Part shown: positions 10,045 through 21,884 of the stretch, in pieces
Layout of the letters: every line of letters starts with the position of its first letter
How positions within the stretch are numbered: position 1 is the first letter of the stretch
NCBI GenBank assembly: GCA_963383645.1
Contig: OY726560.1
Span: 63,877,058 to 63,941,057, forward strand
Length of the DNA stretch: 64,000 nucleotides
From: Muscardinus avellanarius
Taxonomy: Eukaryota; Chordata; Mammalia; Rodentia; Gliridae
Direction of reading: 5' to 3'
The notes under the pieces: model-generated
Databases searched by the model: none
The model's input: the letters and a program-made list of their open reading frames with translations, nothing else
What the model was told of the DNA's origin: nothing
Made by a program: the position numbers and the translations under genes

Positions 10045-10760
10045 TTGTATATAATACTAATGGGATTATATGTTCAATTATCTTTTGTGGAGAGGCAGAT
10101 CTACAGGACCTAGTCTATAACAACATAAAGTTAATAAAGTTTGTATATGTTTAGTATCAGCCAAAAATCTATTTACACATTTACATATTAAAACAAGTTC
10201 TTACCTTCTGATCAATATTTATATTACCTTAAGCATTTTGTAATGGAGCAAAAAATCGAGACATTGTGGCTGTCAACAGTGACTCCAGTATCTAACTACA
10301 GTCCCCATGATTGTACTTATTATCAAATCACATAGATACTTGTTTCTTTCATGTAAGTGTGGTGCACTAACCAATTCAACTACCAAATCTCCACTTACTT
10401 CTTTGTTACGTGGTTTAATATAGGTCAAAGTAGTCTGCTCTTTGAAGGATACTCTTTCCAGAGCTCTGTGGCATTCCTAATACTTGATTCTCTGATTCTG
10501 TTCAGTGGATTGCCATATTCATTAAGTAAACTAAAATAAAGGCAGAATATTATTACAATACAGAAGTTTTGAGGTTGGTAAGAGATTGTCTATTTTTTAA
10601 TTGTTAAAGACTTCTTAAGATTGCTGGTTAATTATAATATCACACCACACCACTATTTATTAAGCATTTGCTTTTTACATATCTAAGAAGCATAAAACAT
10701 TGTTCTTTTCTGTGAACATCTTCTAGTCTTCTACTTAAACACATAACGTGATAGTAAAGA
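10045..10760. other. intron, no recognised repeat
   Basis: AT-rich sequence; short open frames here show no coding pattern. Confidence 0.45.
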
Positions 10761-11470
10761 TTAAGTGCTAAGTGTATAGCTGTCAATATAGAAAATGATG
10801 AACTGGGCCTGAAGGAAGATAGGTCTTGGATGAAGAGTAGCTAGGTTTAAAAGAAGAAAGAAAATTCTAGACTTAAGGAATACTACAGTGAAGGATGGCA
10901 TTAGAACAAGAGTATAGGCAATGGGTTTGGTTAAAAAAATTAATAGCTGTTTCTTAATTAAAGCAGGCAAGAATTTAGTAGGAAGTAAGACTGGAGGTGT
11001 AGATATGGAGTGGATTGTGATGGGTTCAAACACCAGTTTTACAAGGTGGAATATTTTTTTTTTTCCTGTAGTTTGAGGGACTTAGTATTTATGAGCAAGT
11101 GATGACAGGTTTAAAAGAGCATCTTAGGACATTCAGTTTGAAACATGAATGGAAGGCGGAAGATACTAAAAGCAAGGTGACCAGCTAGGAAATCCTTGCC
11201 ATAGTTTATGCGTTTGGCATAACTTATGCCTTTGGCATAGTTTATAGTTTGGCATTGAGTTCTGTATGCCCCCAACCCTGCTAGAGTGCTGGGAGCAGCA
11301 TGAGGTCTGGAACTGAACGAACTCTCCACGGCATCTGGGGTGAAGCAGGAACAGGGCGGACAGCGCTCTGGGTTGAGTCCATGTTAGAGGATTATAGTAG
11401 GAAGTGACTGAGCAAAAGTCAGAGCAAGGAAATGGGAGAGCCTGCGAGGCCAGTGGAGATGAGCTTCCAT
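10760..11470 (+). mobile_element. ancient interspersed repeat, class not assigned
   Basis: Diverged match to the same ancient mammalian repeat as at 27690-29060 and 57200-57700. I know this kind by its GGAGTGACATGATCTGA-type block but cannot name it safely. Confidence 0.4.
11200..11252. repeat. 18-bp tandem repeat, three units
   Basis: CATAGTTTATGCGTTTGG, CATAACTTATGCCTTTGG and a 17-bp third unit CATAGTTTATAGTTTGG. Confidence 0.92.
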
Positions 11471-11681
11471 CCTTGAACACTGAGGAAGCTGAGAAGAGGA
11501 GCAGATTATGTTGAGTAAACTTCTAAAATGTGGCATAATATTATATATTGATAAGTGTACAAATTACAGTTATAGAACTTGATGAAGCTTTATGCTGTGA
11601 ACGTTCTGCTGCATACTTTACTAATGCCTTAGAAGCCTCCTTCAATTCATTAACTCTAAAGGAAACCACTGTTCTAATTTC

Positions 11682-11886
11682 TTTTTTTTATCTTTTTTTT
11701 CTTTTTTTTGGTGGTACTGGGGTTCCTGGAAGCCCTTCTACCTCTGGGCTACACTCCCAGACCTATTTTTACATTTTTATTTGGAAACAGGGTCTCCTAA
11801 ACCAGTGCACGTGGCTGGCTTCGAAACTGCGCGATCCTCCTGTCTCTGCCTCCCAAGCGCGGGGATTACAAGCGTGCGCCACCATG
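11682..11886 (-). mobile_element. SINE class D, young copy
   Basis: Perfect 15-bp TSD CACTGTTCTAATTTC at 11667-11681 and 11887-11901. Low divergence from other class D copies. Confidence 0.96.
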
Positions 11887-12071
11887 CACTGTTCTAATTT
11901 CAGTCAGATTAGTTGTTTCTGCTTCATGGGACCATGTACTAGACTCTTTTGTGATAGTTTGATATTATGTTTATGAAAGTTTGCATATTGTGTTTAACAG
12001 TATAGTATTTCTCTGCTGTATAGTATTCTACTGCATTAATGTAACATATTTTGTATATTCATTATACTCTT

Positions 12072-12283
12072 TTTTTGTGTGTGTGGTACTGGGGGTGGAA
12101 CCCAGAGGCTTTCTACCTCTGGGCTATACTCCCAGACCTATTTTTTATATTTTATTTGGAAACAGGGTCTCACTGAGTTGCTGAGAGCCTCACTAAGTAG
12201 CTGAGCCTGGCTTCAAACCTGTGCGATCCTCCTGTCTCAGCATCCCAAGCGTGGGGATTATAAGCGTGTGCCACCACTCCGGC
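12072..12283 (-). mobile_element. SINE class B
   Basis: T-rich and (GT)n tail, GGGGGTGGAACCCAGAGGC. TSD TCATTATACTCTT at 12059-12071 and 12284-12296. Confidence 0.95.
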
Positions 12284-12449
12284 TCATTATACTCTTGATA
12301 GATACTTGAATTGTTTCCGTTTTTGAGCTGTTAGAAATAATAACTCTATGATATTTCTTGAACATATAAATTTTTGTTGGGAATGCACCCAGGATTGGAA
12401 TTATTGGGTTCCAGTAGGTTATGCATGTGTTATTATTATTATTTTTGCA

Positions 12450-12646
12450 ATAGTGCAGATGAACCCAGAAGTATTCTGCCTCCGAGTTACATCCCAGCTC
12501 TATTTTTTATTCTTTATTTTGAAACAGGGTCTCACTAAGTAACAGGACCTCACTAAAGTAGCTGAGGCTGTGTGTGAACCTGCTATCCTCCTGTCTCAGG
12601 CTCCCAAGTACTGAGATTACAAAGGTGTGCCACCATGCCTGACTAT
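12450..12646 (-). mobile_element. SINE B1-dID, class A
   Basis: ATGAACCCAGAAGTATTCTG with an (ATT)n tail and a complete B1 half. Confidence 0.9.
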
Positions 12647-12751
12647 GTTCATTATTAATTATATTCATTATATAATATCGAGCACTATTAATTTATTTTG
12701 CACCAGCAGTATTGGAGAGCTGTCTATATTCTATTAACAATTTGATATCTT

Positions 12752-12940
12752 TCTTTCTTTTTCTTTTGGTGGTATTGGGGATAGAACCCTTCTATCTCCG
12801 GGCTACACTCCCAGACCTATTTTATATTTTATTTGGAAACAGGGTCTCTTAAGCCAGCGAGGCTGGCTTCGAACCTGTGCGATCCTCCTGTCTCTGCCTC
12901 CCAAGCGCAGGGATTACAAGTGTGCGCCACCACGCCCGGC
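12752..12940 (-). mobile_element. SINE class D-like
   Basis: The class D B1 half (TCTTAAGCCAGCGAGGCTGG) joins a shortened ID end GGGGATAGAACCC. The TSD begins TTGATAT at 12742 and 12941. Confidence 0.92.
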
Positions 12941-12950
12941 TTGATATTTT

Positions 12951-13118
12951 TTTTTGGTATCAACTCAGGGGCAATCAACCTCTGAGCTCTACCTCCAACC
13001 CCACCCCCTTTTTAAAAATTTTGATAAAGTCTTGCTAAATTACAGAGGCTAGACTTGAACTTGTGATTCTCTCATCTCTAAGTACTGGGATTATAGGCAT
13101 ATACTACATGTCTGGTTC
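12951..13118 (-). mobile_element. SINE B1-dID, old
   Basis: TATCAACTCAGGGGCAATC and a diverged B1 half, second in a stack of insertions at one target. Confidence 0.85.
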
Positions 13119-13129
13119 AACTTGGTATC

Positions 13130-13555
13130 TTTTTTTTTTTTTGGTCTTACTGGGATTTGAACCCAGGAACATTCTACCTCTGAGCTGTACCCTCAGCCCT
13201 ATTTTGTTTTTTGTTTTTTGAAAAAAGGTCTTCCTAGATTTTTGAGGCTGTCCTGGAACCTATGATTCTTCTGTCTCAGCCACCCAAGTACTAAGATTAC
13301 AAGAGTGTGCCACCATACCTGCTTTTTTGGTGGTACTGGGGGTGGAACCCAGAGGCTTTCTACCTCCGGGCTATACTCCCAGACCTTTTTTTAATATATA
13401 TTTTATTTGGAAACAGGGTCTCACTAAGTTGCTGGAAGCCTCACTAAGTAGCTGAGGCTGGCTTTGAACCCGTGCGATCCTCCTGTCTCAGCCTCCCAAG
13501 CGCGGGGATTACAAGCGTGTGCCACCACGCCCAGCTTTCCATACCTGCTTTTAAT
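13130..13555 (-). mobile_element. SINE B1-dID, class A, interrupted
   Basis: A poly(T) tail, GGATTTGAACCCAGGAACATT and a B1 half to CACCATACCTGC. Its end is duplicated by the class B insertion at 13327-13538. Confidence 0.88.
13327..13538 (-). mobile_element. SINE class B, nested
   Basis: TSD CCATACCTGCTTTT at 13313-13326 and 13539-13552, inside the end of the preceding SINE. Confidence 0.95.
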
Positions 13556-15257
13556 TTGATATCTTTAAGAATTTTAGCCATTATTCTAGAAGATCTAATA
13601 ATAAATCTCTGTGGTTTTAATTTATATTCTACCATTACTAGCGCAGGTGACGACAAACCACCATGTGCCTATTGATGGCATCATATGCCTGTTGGTATTA
13701 GGATAGCCTCTGTTGTAAAGTGCCCATTGAAATAGTTTTCCTATTTAAAAATATCTGCATTGTCTGTTTTTAAATTTTTTCCCATTTTTTGACTTGTGGG
13801 GTTCTTTCATATTCTGGATTAACATCTTTTGTCAGATATATGTATTTCAGATATCTTTCCATACTCCTAATGGAGTGTTCTGATGAATTGAACTTCTTCA
13901 TTTTAATGAAGGCAGACTTAGTACTCTTTCATGGTTATTTAAGATATCATGTCTTCTACAAAGTTATAAAGATAACCATATAGTATTTTTAAGAACTTTA
14001 CTATTTTATCTTTCTAATTTTGACCTACAGTCTGTCAGGAATCAAGTTTTATGTATGATGTTAAGTAGAGTTTGAGATTGATTTTTCTTCTTTTTAAAGT
14101 ACAGACATGTAGCAAACCCAGCACTATCTATTGAAGATAGAGTCCATCCCCACAGCATGGCACAGGTGTCTTTGTTGTAAAGCAGGTGGCTGGAGCTCAG
14201 GACCGAGGAGCTAGGCCCTGTGGGGCAGGAGGGACCCAGTCCTGACTCTGCAGTTGGTAGGTGGCTTAAACAGTATCCCAGAGGGGAGTTAAGTTCATTC
14301 ATAGCATGGGTGATATGCCTGTTAATTAGGAATACAACAGAGAGCTATCTGGCTTTCTTGTTCCTTTTATCTTTTTCAACTTTGGAAATAATTTTAGATT
14401 CTTGTAAAATTTATAGAACTAGTACATAGAGCTGGAAATTGCCCTTCCGCCAGCCCTGTTGTCAGCACCTTGGAGACACCTGGGAATGCGTTTTAGACTT
14501 CGGGTCCCACATTCCCTAGTGCTTCCATGGTCATGTTCTCACACAGGGACATCCTCCCAGCAGGAGCTACTTCACTGCAGTGGCCATTTACTCCACAAGC
14601 TCCATTTAGGTTTTCCTGACGGTCCCTCTACAGAGTGGGAGCTAATCAAGATCATGTGGTAGGTGTATCGATTTTTCTTCAACCCTATTCACTCTGGAGC
14701 AGTTTTTCAGTCTCTCTTACCTCTCCTGACCTTGACATGGTGACAGGTGTGGAGGGACAGTGTGTAGACTGCCTGTCTCGGTTGAGTTTGGTATTTTCCT
14801 CACAGTTTCTCCATTTTTACCATGAATACTGCAGAAGTGATCCCTGGATTCATCTCAGTGCTGCATATTGGGAAACATTTGAGATTCATTTGTACCATTA
14901 GTGATGGCTTTTGCCATACTGTGAAGAATATGTCTGCTAGTCTTCTTTACTGTTAATAAGGTTTTCTTAATAAATAATAAGTAAATATTTTCTGAGGAGA
15001 TATTTTAAATATATCAATATTCTGTTCTTCATTGAACTTTCTCTTGACAGATTCTTGTCTGAATCAGCTATGAACCTGAAGATTGCTAAAGGATGATTTT
15101 TAAAATTTCAGCATATTTTTAAGATTTATTAGTTGACATTGTACTCTAGGAAGGAGGGTACAGTTAACAGGCATATCACTCTTACTCTTCTTTTATAATT
15201 GTTTTTGTTTATGTCACTATAGACTTCTGGATTTCTGTTAACTTATAGATTTGTAAC

Positions 15258-15410
15258 TAGTTTCTTTCTTTTTTCCTTTTTTCTCTTTCTTCCTTTTTTC
15301 TCTCTCCCTTCCTTCCTTTCTTTTTCCTCCCCTCCCCTCCCCCTCCCCTCTCCTCCCCTCCTCTCTCCTCCCCTCTTTTCTCCTTTCCTTTTTCTTCTCT
15401 TTTCTTTCCA
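15258..15410. repeat. polypyrimidine (TTCC/CCCT)n tract
   Basis: About 150 bases almost without purines on this strand, joined to the tail of the next SINE. The spurious K/E/R-rich frames on the minus strand come from it. Confidence 0.95.
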
Positions 15411-15602
15411 GTACTGGGGATGGAACCCAGGGCCATTCTACCTCCAAGCTGTAACCCCACTGCTATTTTTATTCTTTATTTTAAATTCTCACTGAATTGC
15501 AAAGGGCCTCAATAAGTAGCTGAGGCTGGCCATGAACTCAGATCCTCCTGTCTCCACCTCTTAAATGCTGGGATTTATAAGCGTGTGTCACCATGCCCGG
15601 CT
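15411..15602 (-). mobile_element. SINE B1-dID, class A
   Basis: CTGGGGATGGAACCCAGGGC and a B1 half with CCATGCCCGGC. Confidence 0.92.
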
Positions 15603-15889
15603 TTTTATTATTTATTTTTTTACTCAGATTATCCCAGGTTTTATTAGCAATACGGTTTCTTCAAGCTGACTCCTGTGTCCTAATGTTTCCTCATTATTCT
15701 TTGGGTACTTCTTACTTTCTGGCATAATAAGTTGTTCCGGTCATCTTGTATTTTCCTTGTCTCAGCCATGTAGCCATTTCTCAATGGCGGTCTGGTTGAT
15801 CACTTAATCAGTCCATTTTTTCAGCAAATATTTACTGATTATTGTTTTCTAAGACTCTTCTGACTCCTTACAAAGATGCTTCTTGAAAG

Positions 15890-16440
15890 CTAGTTTTGGC
15901 ATTTTTTCACTTGTTTCATGTAGAAATACAAAACTATTATACACAATCATATACCTTTTTATATTTAGCACTGACAAATGCAGGACTTTCCTTTGTTATA
16001 TCTATAGGAATCACAGTACAACATCATATAATACCCCACAAATATGTACAATTTTTATGTCAATTAAAAATAAAAAGAAGAACTTCTAAGTATTGAGGAT
16101 GTGTTTACATTTTTGACTCTATAAAATGTGAGGGGCAGCATGTGATGATTATCTTTATGCACCTGGGTTGCCTTTCTCACACTCAAGACCAGAGGGTTTA
16201 GCTTTTCCTAGACGTAGCCCATAGTTTGCAGTGGCTCTGTGCCTGCTTCCTGTGAAAGCACTCCTGGGAGGGTCAGTCTAGTTGTGTATGAGAGAGACAG
16301 GATTGCTCAGAGAGGAGAAGCCTTTTCCCATCCTATGTGTTTTCTGCTTTTCTTTCACAAAGACTAGTTTCTAACATTACTATGAAGAGAATACACTGTA
16401 GTCTTACTTTCAAATTAGGAGTTTATATGAGATTATCCAG
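15890..16440. other. intron, no recognised repeat
   Basis: Unique-looking sequence. The segment at 16140-16330 is less AT-rich than its surroundings but shows no coding frame. Confidence 0.45.
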
Positions 16441-16443
16441 AGC

Positions 16444-16602
16444 AGGGTATGATGGCACATGCCTGTAACCCTAGTACTTGGGAGGGTGGGAAAGGAAGAT
16501 CACAGATTCAAAGCAACCTAGAAATAGAAATAAAATAGGACCAGGGGTGTAGTTTAGAGGTAGAATGTTCCTGTGTTCAATCTCTAGTAACAAACAAACA
16601 AA
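16444..16602 (+). mobile_element. SINE B1-dID, shortened
   Basis: The B1 start is joined to the ID half GGGGTGTAGTTTAGAGGTAG, with loss of most of the second B1 half. (CAAA)n tail. Confidence 0.88.
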
Positions 16603-16651
16603 CCCCAAAAAGCAAAACTGTTTATGGGGCATTCCACCAGTGCATTCAAAT

Positions 16652-16656
<5 letters not shown>

Positions 16657-16703
<47 letters not shown>
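16657..16703. repeat. (CA)n microsatellite
   Basis: About 23 CA units. Confidence 0.98.
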
Positions 16704-16705
<2 letters not shown>

Positions 16706-17147
16706 ATCTGAACACACACACATACCTGCATATACAAACAACTACTGAGTGAAAGAAGCAAGATACTAAATACAGCATTTTCAGGTGTGAAGGGCCAGCA
16801 AGTCTATGACAACAGAGTCAAAATGAGTCACTTGGGGAGGGGTGTTGACTAGAAAGCGGCTGAAGGAACTCTGGGTGACAGAAAGTTTCTTCTCTTGATC
16901 TGAATGATGCCCATTTAACTCTTCACATGTGCAGCAACTCACTGAGCTGTATGCTCAAGGTTTGTGAATTGTTCTTATCTCTCATTAAAGTACTGTAAGA
17001 CAGGAAGACAAAGAGGGGAAAGAGTGAGGGAGACAGGGAGAAAGCAAGGAAGAAAAGAAAGAATCCCTTTATGTTGACTTTCTTTTCTTTTACCTTAATT
17101 GTATGTAGTCAATTGGGAGTTTGGACTAATTTGATTTACAGTTCAAT
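16704..17147. other. intron, no recognised repeat
   Basis: Unique-looking sequence with a purine-rich GGGAGACAGGGAGAAAGC stretch near 17020-17060. Confidence 0.45.
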
Positions 17148-17165
17148 TTATTTATTTATTTATTT

Positions 17166-17366
17166 TTAGTACTGGAGATTGAATATAGGGATGTCTGCTC
17201 TGAGCTAAACTTCCAGCCCTGTTTTACTTTTTTGTTTTAAACAGGGTCTCAGTAAGTTGCAGAGGGCTTCCCCACAAAGTTGGTGAGGCTGATTACAAAC
17301 TTGTGATCTTCCTGTCTTAGCTTCCCAAGTACTAGGATTACAGGTGTGGACCACTGTGCCTGGCTT
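17166..17366 (-). mobile_element. SINE B1-dID, class A
   Basis: A (TTTA)n tail, GATTGAATATAGGGATGTC and a full B1 half. Confidence 0.9.
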
Positions 17367-17667
17367 TCCCCCTTCTTTTTAAGCTTAGCCTTGCTCCTGT
17401 CTGTATGCTCTGGGAGGTTTCATGTTAATTCTTCAGCTGTGAAATGAGCAGTGCTTGGACTGCTTCTGGGTCTGCCTCTGGCCTGAATGCGCTGTGCATT
17501 CTGTGAGGCTCTGCTCTCCCTGTGCCTGAACCCAGCACCCCCTTCTTTCTGGTAAGGGATGGAGTCTAAAAGGCCTAACTCAAATGAAATAGTACAGAAT
17601 TTACATTGAATTTTACTTAGCATCAAGATTTTATATTTAGTTTTTTGATTCATTAGAACACATGTAC

Positions 17668-17868
17668 TTTCTGGGCGTGGTGGGGCACGGTTATAATACC
17701 AGTATTTGGGAAGCTGAGACAGGAGGATCTGGGTTCGCGGACAGCCTCAGCTACTTAGTGAGGCCCTTTGCAACTCAGTGAGACCCTAATTCAAAATAAA
17801 GACTATAAAAATAGGGCTGGGGTGTTGCTCAGAGGTAGAAGGGCCCTGGGTACCATTCCCAGTACCGC

Positions 17869-17898
<30 letters not shown>
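17668..17898 (+). mobile_element. SINE B1-dID, class A, young
   Basis: Tail of about 30 A at 17870-17899. TSD AGAACACATGTAC at 17655-17667 and 17899-17911. Confidence 0.96.
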
Positions 17899-17903
<5 letters not shown>

Positions 17904-17999
17904 ACATGTACCATGTATTTTTTTTTTTAAAACTAAATAACCTATTCTGGTACTTAAAATAGCTTGACCTAATTTTACATTGTGTGTTTCTATTTTATT

Positions 18000-19150
18000 A
18001 TCAAATTTTAAAAACTTTTACAAAAGTAGAGAGAATAAGTAATGAATGACCCCCTACATCTATCCCTTGCTTCATCAAATACCAATTCTTGTCAGCTAGT
18101 TTTGTTTTTCTCCTTTCCTCCCTGGAATATTTTGAAGCAAATCTCAGATATGTTACTTTATCCTAAATACTTGTTAAGATAAGAACTATACAAAATGAAT
18201 CGCAACATCATTATCAAGAAAACGAAAAAAATAATTCCTTAACATTAAAAATTATTCAGAATCGTGTTTTTCTTATTGTCGCATTTTTTTAATGGTTGGT
18301 TTATTTTAATCAAAACTGAAATAAGGTCCATTTATTGCATTTGGTCCATAGTATCTCTTTATTCCCTCTCCCTTCTCTTATAGTGCTGCCAGCAATTGGA
18401 CCTGGCATGCTCTACCACTGAGCTACAACCCCGGACCTTTGCATTTTTATTTTGACACATATTTTCACTAAATTGCCCAAACTGGCCCCAAACTTGTGAT
18501 CCTTCTGCCTCAGTCTCCTGTGAAGCTAGGGTCACAGGTGTGCATGTACCCCCATACCCCTCCCTTACTTAGTCCCTTTTAAGTTATAGAATTCTTCATC
18601 TTTATTTACTTTTCCCTATACATTATGTGTTAAAGAAACTACCCTGTTAGTACTGTACATTTTCCATATTCTTGGGTTTGCTGATTGCATACCTGTGGTG
18701 TGGTTTGGTCTGTTTGTCCTTGTATTTCCTATAAATGGACAACCTAGAGGTTTGATTTACTTGGCAAGACTGCTATATAGGTAGTTTTGTCTACTTTTTA
18801 TTGCACTCCATCAGAAGACAATTTCTCGTAGTCTCTAATTTTGTGATTTTTAAGGTTGACTAGTGGATTCTGGTACTGTTGGCCTGGTTCATCCATTTTA
18901 AAGTTCCCGACGAACATTTGACCTAATGGTTGTGTAAGCCTGCTCTGTGCTAATAAAATCCATTATTTTGTCTGGAATTGCACACTGGTGGTTTTTTGAG
19001 GTCCTTCCGTCTGTATTGATAAGCTGGAATGCTCTAGCTAATAGTGAACAACAGTCCTTTATCTGCTTGTCCAACTGTAGTTTATTCAGGAAAGGCAAGA
19101 AAAGTGGTTTTTTCCTCAGTTCATTTAAGAGTTCTTTCCCCTTAGTTTGT
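18000..19150 (-). mobile_element. old L1 3' UTR (L1ME-like), antisense
   Basis: Blocks such as TTTTGAAGCAAATCTCAGATA, AATAATTCCTTAACATT, TTGCTGATTGCATACCTGTG and TGTATTTCCTATAAATGG occur in the order expected. Split by the SINE at 18380-18551. Confidence 0.7.
18380..18551 (-). mobile_element. SINE B1-dID, old
   Basis: GCTCTACCACTGAGCTACAA and a B1 half with ACTGGCCCCAAACTTGTGAT. Confidence 0.85.
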
Positions 19151-19396
19151 CAGTGTCTTGTATAGAAGATCTGGAGTCAACCATTTAGCTAGAGAATTTT
19201 TTTTTAGTTCTATAATTTAGAAATGTTATAAACCGAACCTTGTATGTTGGCTGTCTTTATTGCTAATGGGTTGCTTTTAGGCCTCTTAAAGGGGACAGAG
19301 CCAGGAAATATCCTACTTTCCTTTTTTATTTTTAAAGAGAAAACACATGAATTCATATGGATGTTTTCAATTCAGATTTAAAATTATAGGGTTTTA

Positions 19397-19602
19397 ACTG
19401 GGCATGGTGGTGCATGCTTGTAATCCCAGCATTTGGGAGGCTCTCACGGAGGATCACATTTCATGGACAGTCTCAACTACTTAGTGAGGCCCTCTGCAAC
19501 TTAATGGGACCTTGTTTAAAAAAAAAAAAGAATAAAAATAGGGCAGGGGGTGTAGCTCATAGGTCAGTTGTCCCTGTGTTCCATCTCCAGACCTGAAAAA
19601 AA
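19397..19602 (+). mobile_element. SINE B1-dID, class A
   Basis: TSD AAATTATAGGGTTTTA at 19381-19396 and 19603-19618. The ID B box is degraded (GTGTTCCATCTCC). Confidence 0.95.
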
Positions 19603-19618
19603 AAATTATAGGGTTTTA

Positions 19619-20320
19619 CTTAATATATTTTATACTTCTATCTTAGGCTAAAAATCTTGTCTTATGGAATAAACATAACTCTTTAATCATTTTATACTTA
19701 TTTATAGATATATCAAGAATACCAGTGTTACTAACAAAATAATTACTAAAAATAGTTTATAGTTTCTTTGCAGGTTTTTTCTTTTTATACATATGACTAG
19801 TTTGCTGTCTTTTAAAAGTAATTTGAAATAATTACTCTTTGTAAAATTAAGGCCATCATTTTGATTTACTGTTAGTTTAATTGCATTGTTTTCTTTTTAG
19901 AGACTTTCTGTCTCCATTTTTATTTAATTTTGTTTGAATAAAGGCATATTATGAGTTAAAAATAATATATTAGTCATATGATTAAGAATCTTGAGATTTC
20001 TTTGTTTTGTATTTTGTTATTTTATGCTGTTTAAAGTCATCTGAAACATTTCTCTCTGGCTGAGTCACAAACTCAATTCATAGTTAGATTCAATTTTCTT
20101 TTATTAAAATTTTTATTTTTGATTTTAGGGATTTTCCCCCATTTTGGTGGATTTTTATAGTAAAAATTTCATATTGTCAGAATAAAATCTATAAAACAGT
20201 ACACATGCAAAGAAATCCAGCTTTTATCCCTTTCTTTCTGTTTGTTCTTTCTATAATAATGTATCTTTTCCTTTAGTTTTGGCATTATTCCTCAAAAAAT
20301 TCAGCTAGCTATATATATGT
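19619..20320. other. intron, no recognised repeat
   Basis: Strongly AT-rich, no signature. Confidence 0.45.
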
Positions 20321-20321
20321 A

Positions 20322-20354
20322 TACACACACACACACACACATACACACACACAC
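20322..20354. repeat. (CA)n microsatellite
   Basis: ATACA-flanked CA run with one TA interruption. Confidence 0.95.
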
Positions 20355-20421
20355 CCTCATCTTTCTCAGATAAAAATATACATTATTTATGTATTTTCAT
20401 TTAATATCCTCCAAGATAGAG

Positions 20422-20495
20422 TAGAATAGAATCTCCAAGATATAAAATTAAATATATAAATAGAATAGAATCTCCAAGATATAAAATTAAATATA
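20422..20495. repeat. tandem duplication, period 39 bp
   Basis: A 35-bp segment starting TAGAATAGAATCTCCAAG occurs at 20422-20456 and 20461-20495 without mismatch. Confidence 0.95.
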
Positions 20496-20533
20496 CATAC
20501 ATACATACATACATACATACATACATACATACG
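20493..20533. repeat. (TACA)n microsatellite
   Basis: About ten ATAC units between the tandem duplication and the next SINE tail. Confidence 0.95.
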
Positions 20534-20539
20534 TATTTT

Positions 20540-20747
20540 GTGTGTGTGTGTGGTACTGGGGGTGGAACCCAGGGGCTTTTATACCTCTGGGGTATACTTC
20601 CAGACCTATTTTATACTTTATTTGGAAACAGGGTCTCACTAAGTTGCTGAGAGCCTCACTCAGTAGCTGAGGCTGGCTTTAAATCTGTGCGATCCTGTCT
20701 CAGCCTCCCAAGCACTGGGATTGCAGGCATGCGCCACCATGCTCAGG
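20540..20747 (-). mobile_element. SINE class B
   Basis: (TG)n tail, GGGGGTGGAACCCAGGGGC and a class B B1 half with AGAGCCTCACTCAGTAG. Confidence 0.93.
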
Positions 20748-20797
20748 TTAAGTATTTACATATTTATAAATATGTATATAAATGTATGTATGTATGT

Positions 20798-20981
20798 TTT
20801 TGGTACTAGGGATTGAGCTCAGAGGAATTCTACCTCTGCGGTGCACCCCTAGCCCTATTTTTAATTTTTATTTTGAAACAGTATCTTGGTAGGTTGATGA
20901 GAATCTCACTACTTGCTGAGGCTGTCCTCAAACTTTTGATCCTTCTGTACTGGGATTACAGGCATGTGCCACCATGCTTAG

Positions 20982-20982
<1 letters not shown>
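20798..20982 (-). mobile_element. SINE B1-dID, class A
   Basis: GATTGAGCTCAGAGGAATTC. A deletion removes the CTCAGCCTCCCAAG segment. Confidence 0.9.
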
Positions 20983-21035
<53 letters not shown>

Positions 21036-21040
21036 GCACA
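20983..21040. repeat. (CA)n(CG)n compound microsatellite
   Basis: CA from 20983 to 21020, then eight CG units at 21021-21036, then CACA. It directly abuts the B1 end of the SINE, not its tail. Confidence 0.98.
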
Positions 21041-21471
21041 AAAGTAAAGTTTTTCTTATTTTATAGATGCTTAGAATTTTATGCTATGGTGATTATGTAA
21101 TTGGTACCATAATGATGGTTTTGATTTTCAAGGTTGTTTCTAGTTTTTTTTGCATTAGTTGATAATGCTGTTTGGTATGTATTTTTTGTGTTTTCTAGGA
21201 ATTTATGACATTTTAGTTTCAGGAAATAGTATCCACAAAACATCATTTTTATTTACTTCATCTTGTTGGTAATGAAAAATTGGATAATTTGAAGAAATAC
21301 TAATAACGCTGTATTCATTGATAATTCATTATTGCAATATTCTACTATATTTGTTATTACCACAATGTACATAAAAATATTTACAGGTGATATTTGTAAT
21401 GGTTAAATACATTCAGGCTTTTTGGGGTAACTATAATGTTGAAGTTCAATATTTTAAAAATGATATCCAGT

Positions 21472-21652
21472 CAGATGTGGTGGTACATGCCTGTAATCCC
21501 ATTTAGTATTTAGGAGGCTGAGACAGGAGGATAATAGGTTCAAGGCCAGCCTAAGTAACTTAGTGAGACTGTTTCAAAATAAAAATAAAAAGGGCTGGGG
21601 TGTATCTTAGGGTTAGAATATTCCTGGGTTTAGTCCCCAGTATTAAAAAAAA
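21472..21652 (+). mobile_element. SINE B1-dID, class A, old
   Basis: AGATGTGGTGGTACATGCC with one CAACTTAGTGAG unit missing; the ID half is diverged. Confidence 0.9.
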
Positions 21653-21703
21653 TCCAAATAAAACAAGAATCTTGTGTTCACTTTGTTTTAAAAAGTGTGA
21701 CTA

Positions 21704-21829
21704 GCTTTATGTGGTGTTTCCCTGTAATCCTGGTATATGAGAGGATGAGACAGACAGATCACAGGTTCAAGGACGCCTCAGCAATGGACTGAGGTTCTCA
21801 GCAACCAAGTGAGACAGTTTCCAATAAAA

Positions 21830-21884
<55 letters not shown>

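Larger units (their letters stand above)
11540..14100 (-). mobile_element. old L1, antisense, split by six SINEs
   Basis: Removing the SINEs leaves an antisense L1 3' region in the right order: GCTGTATAGTATTCTACTGC, GGAATGCACCCAGGATTGGAA, CACCAGCAGTATTGGAGAG, TTTTAGCCATTATTCTAG, then TTTTGTCAGATATATG. Confidence 0.8.
14340..15800 (-). mobile_element. old L1 3' UTR (L1ME-like), antisense
   Basis: Blocks in order: TTTAGATTCTTGTAAAATTTA, CTCTCCTGACCTTGACATGG, GCTGACTCCTGTGTCCTAAT and CATCTTGTATTTTCCTTGTC. These are features of old mammalian L1 3' ends. The polypyrimidine tract and SINE at 15262-15602 interrupt it. Confidence 0.7.
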
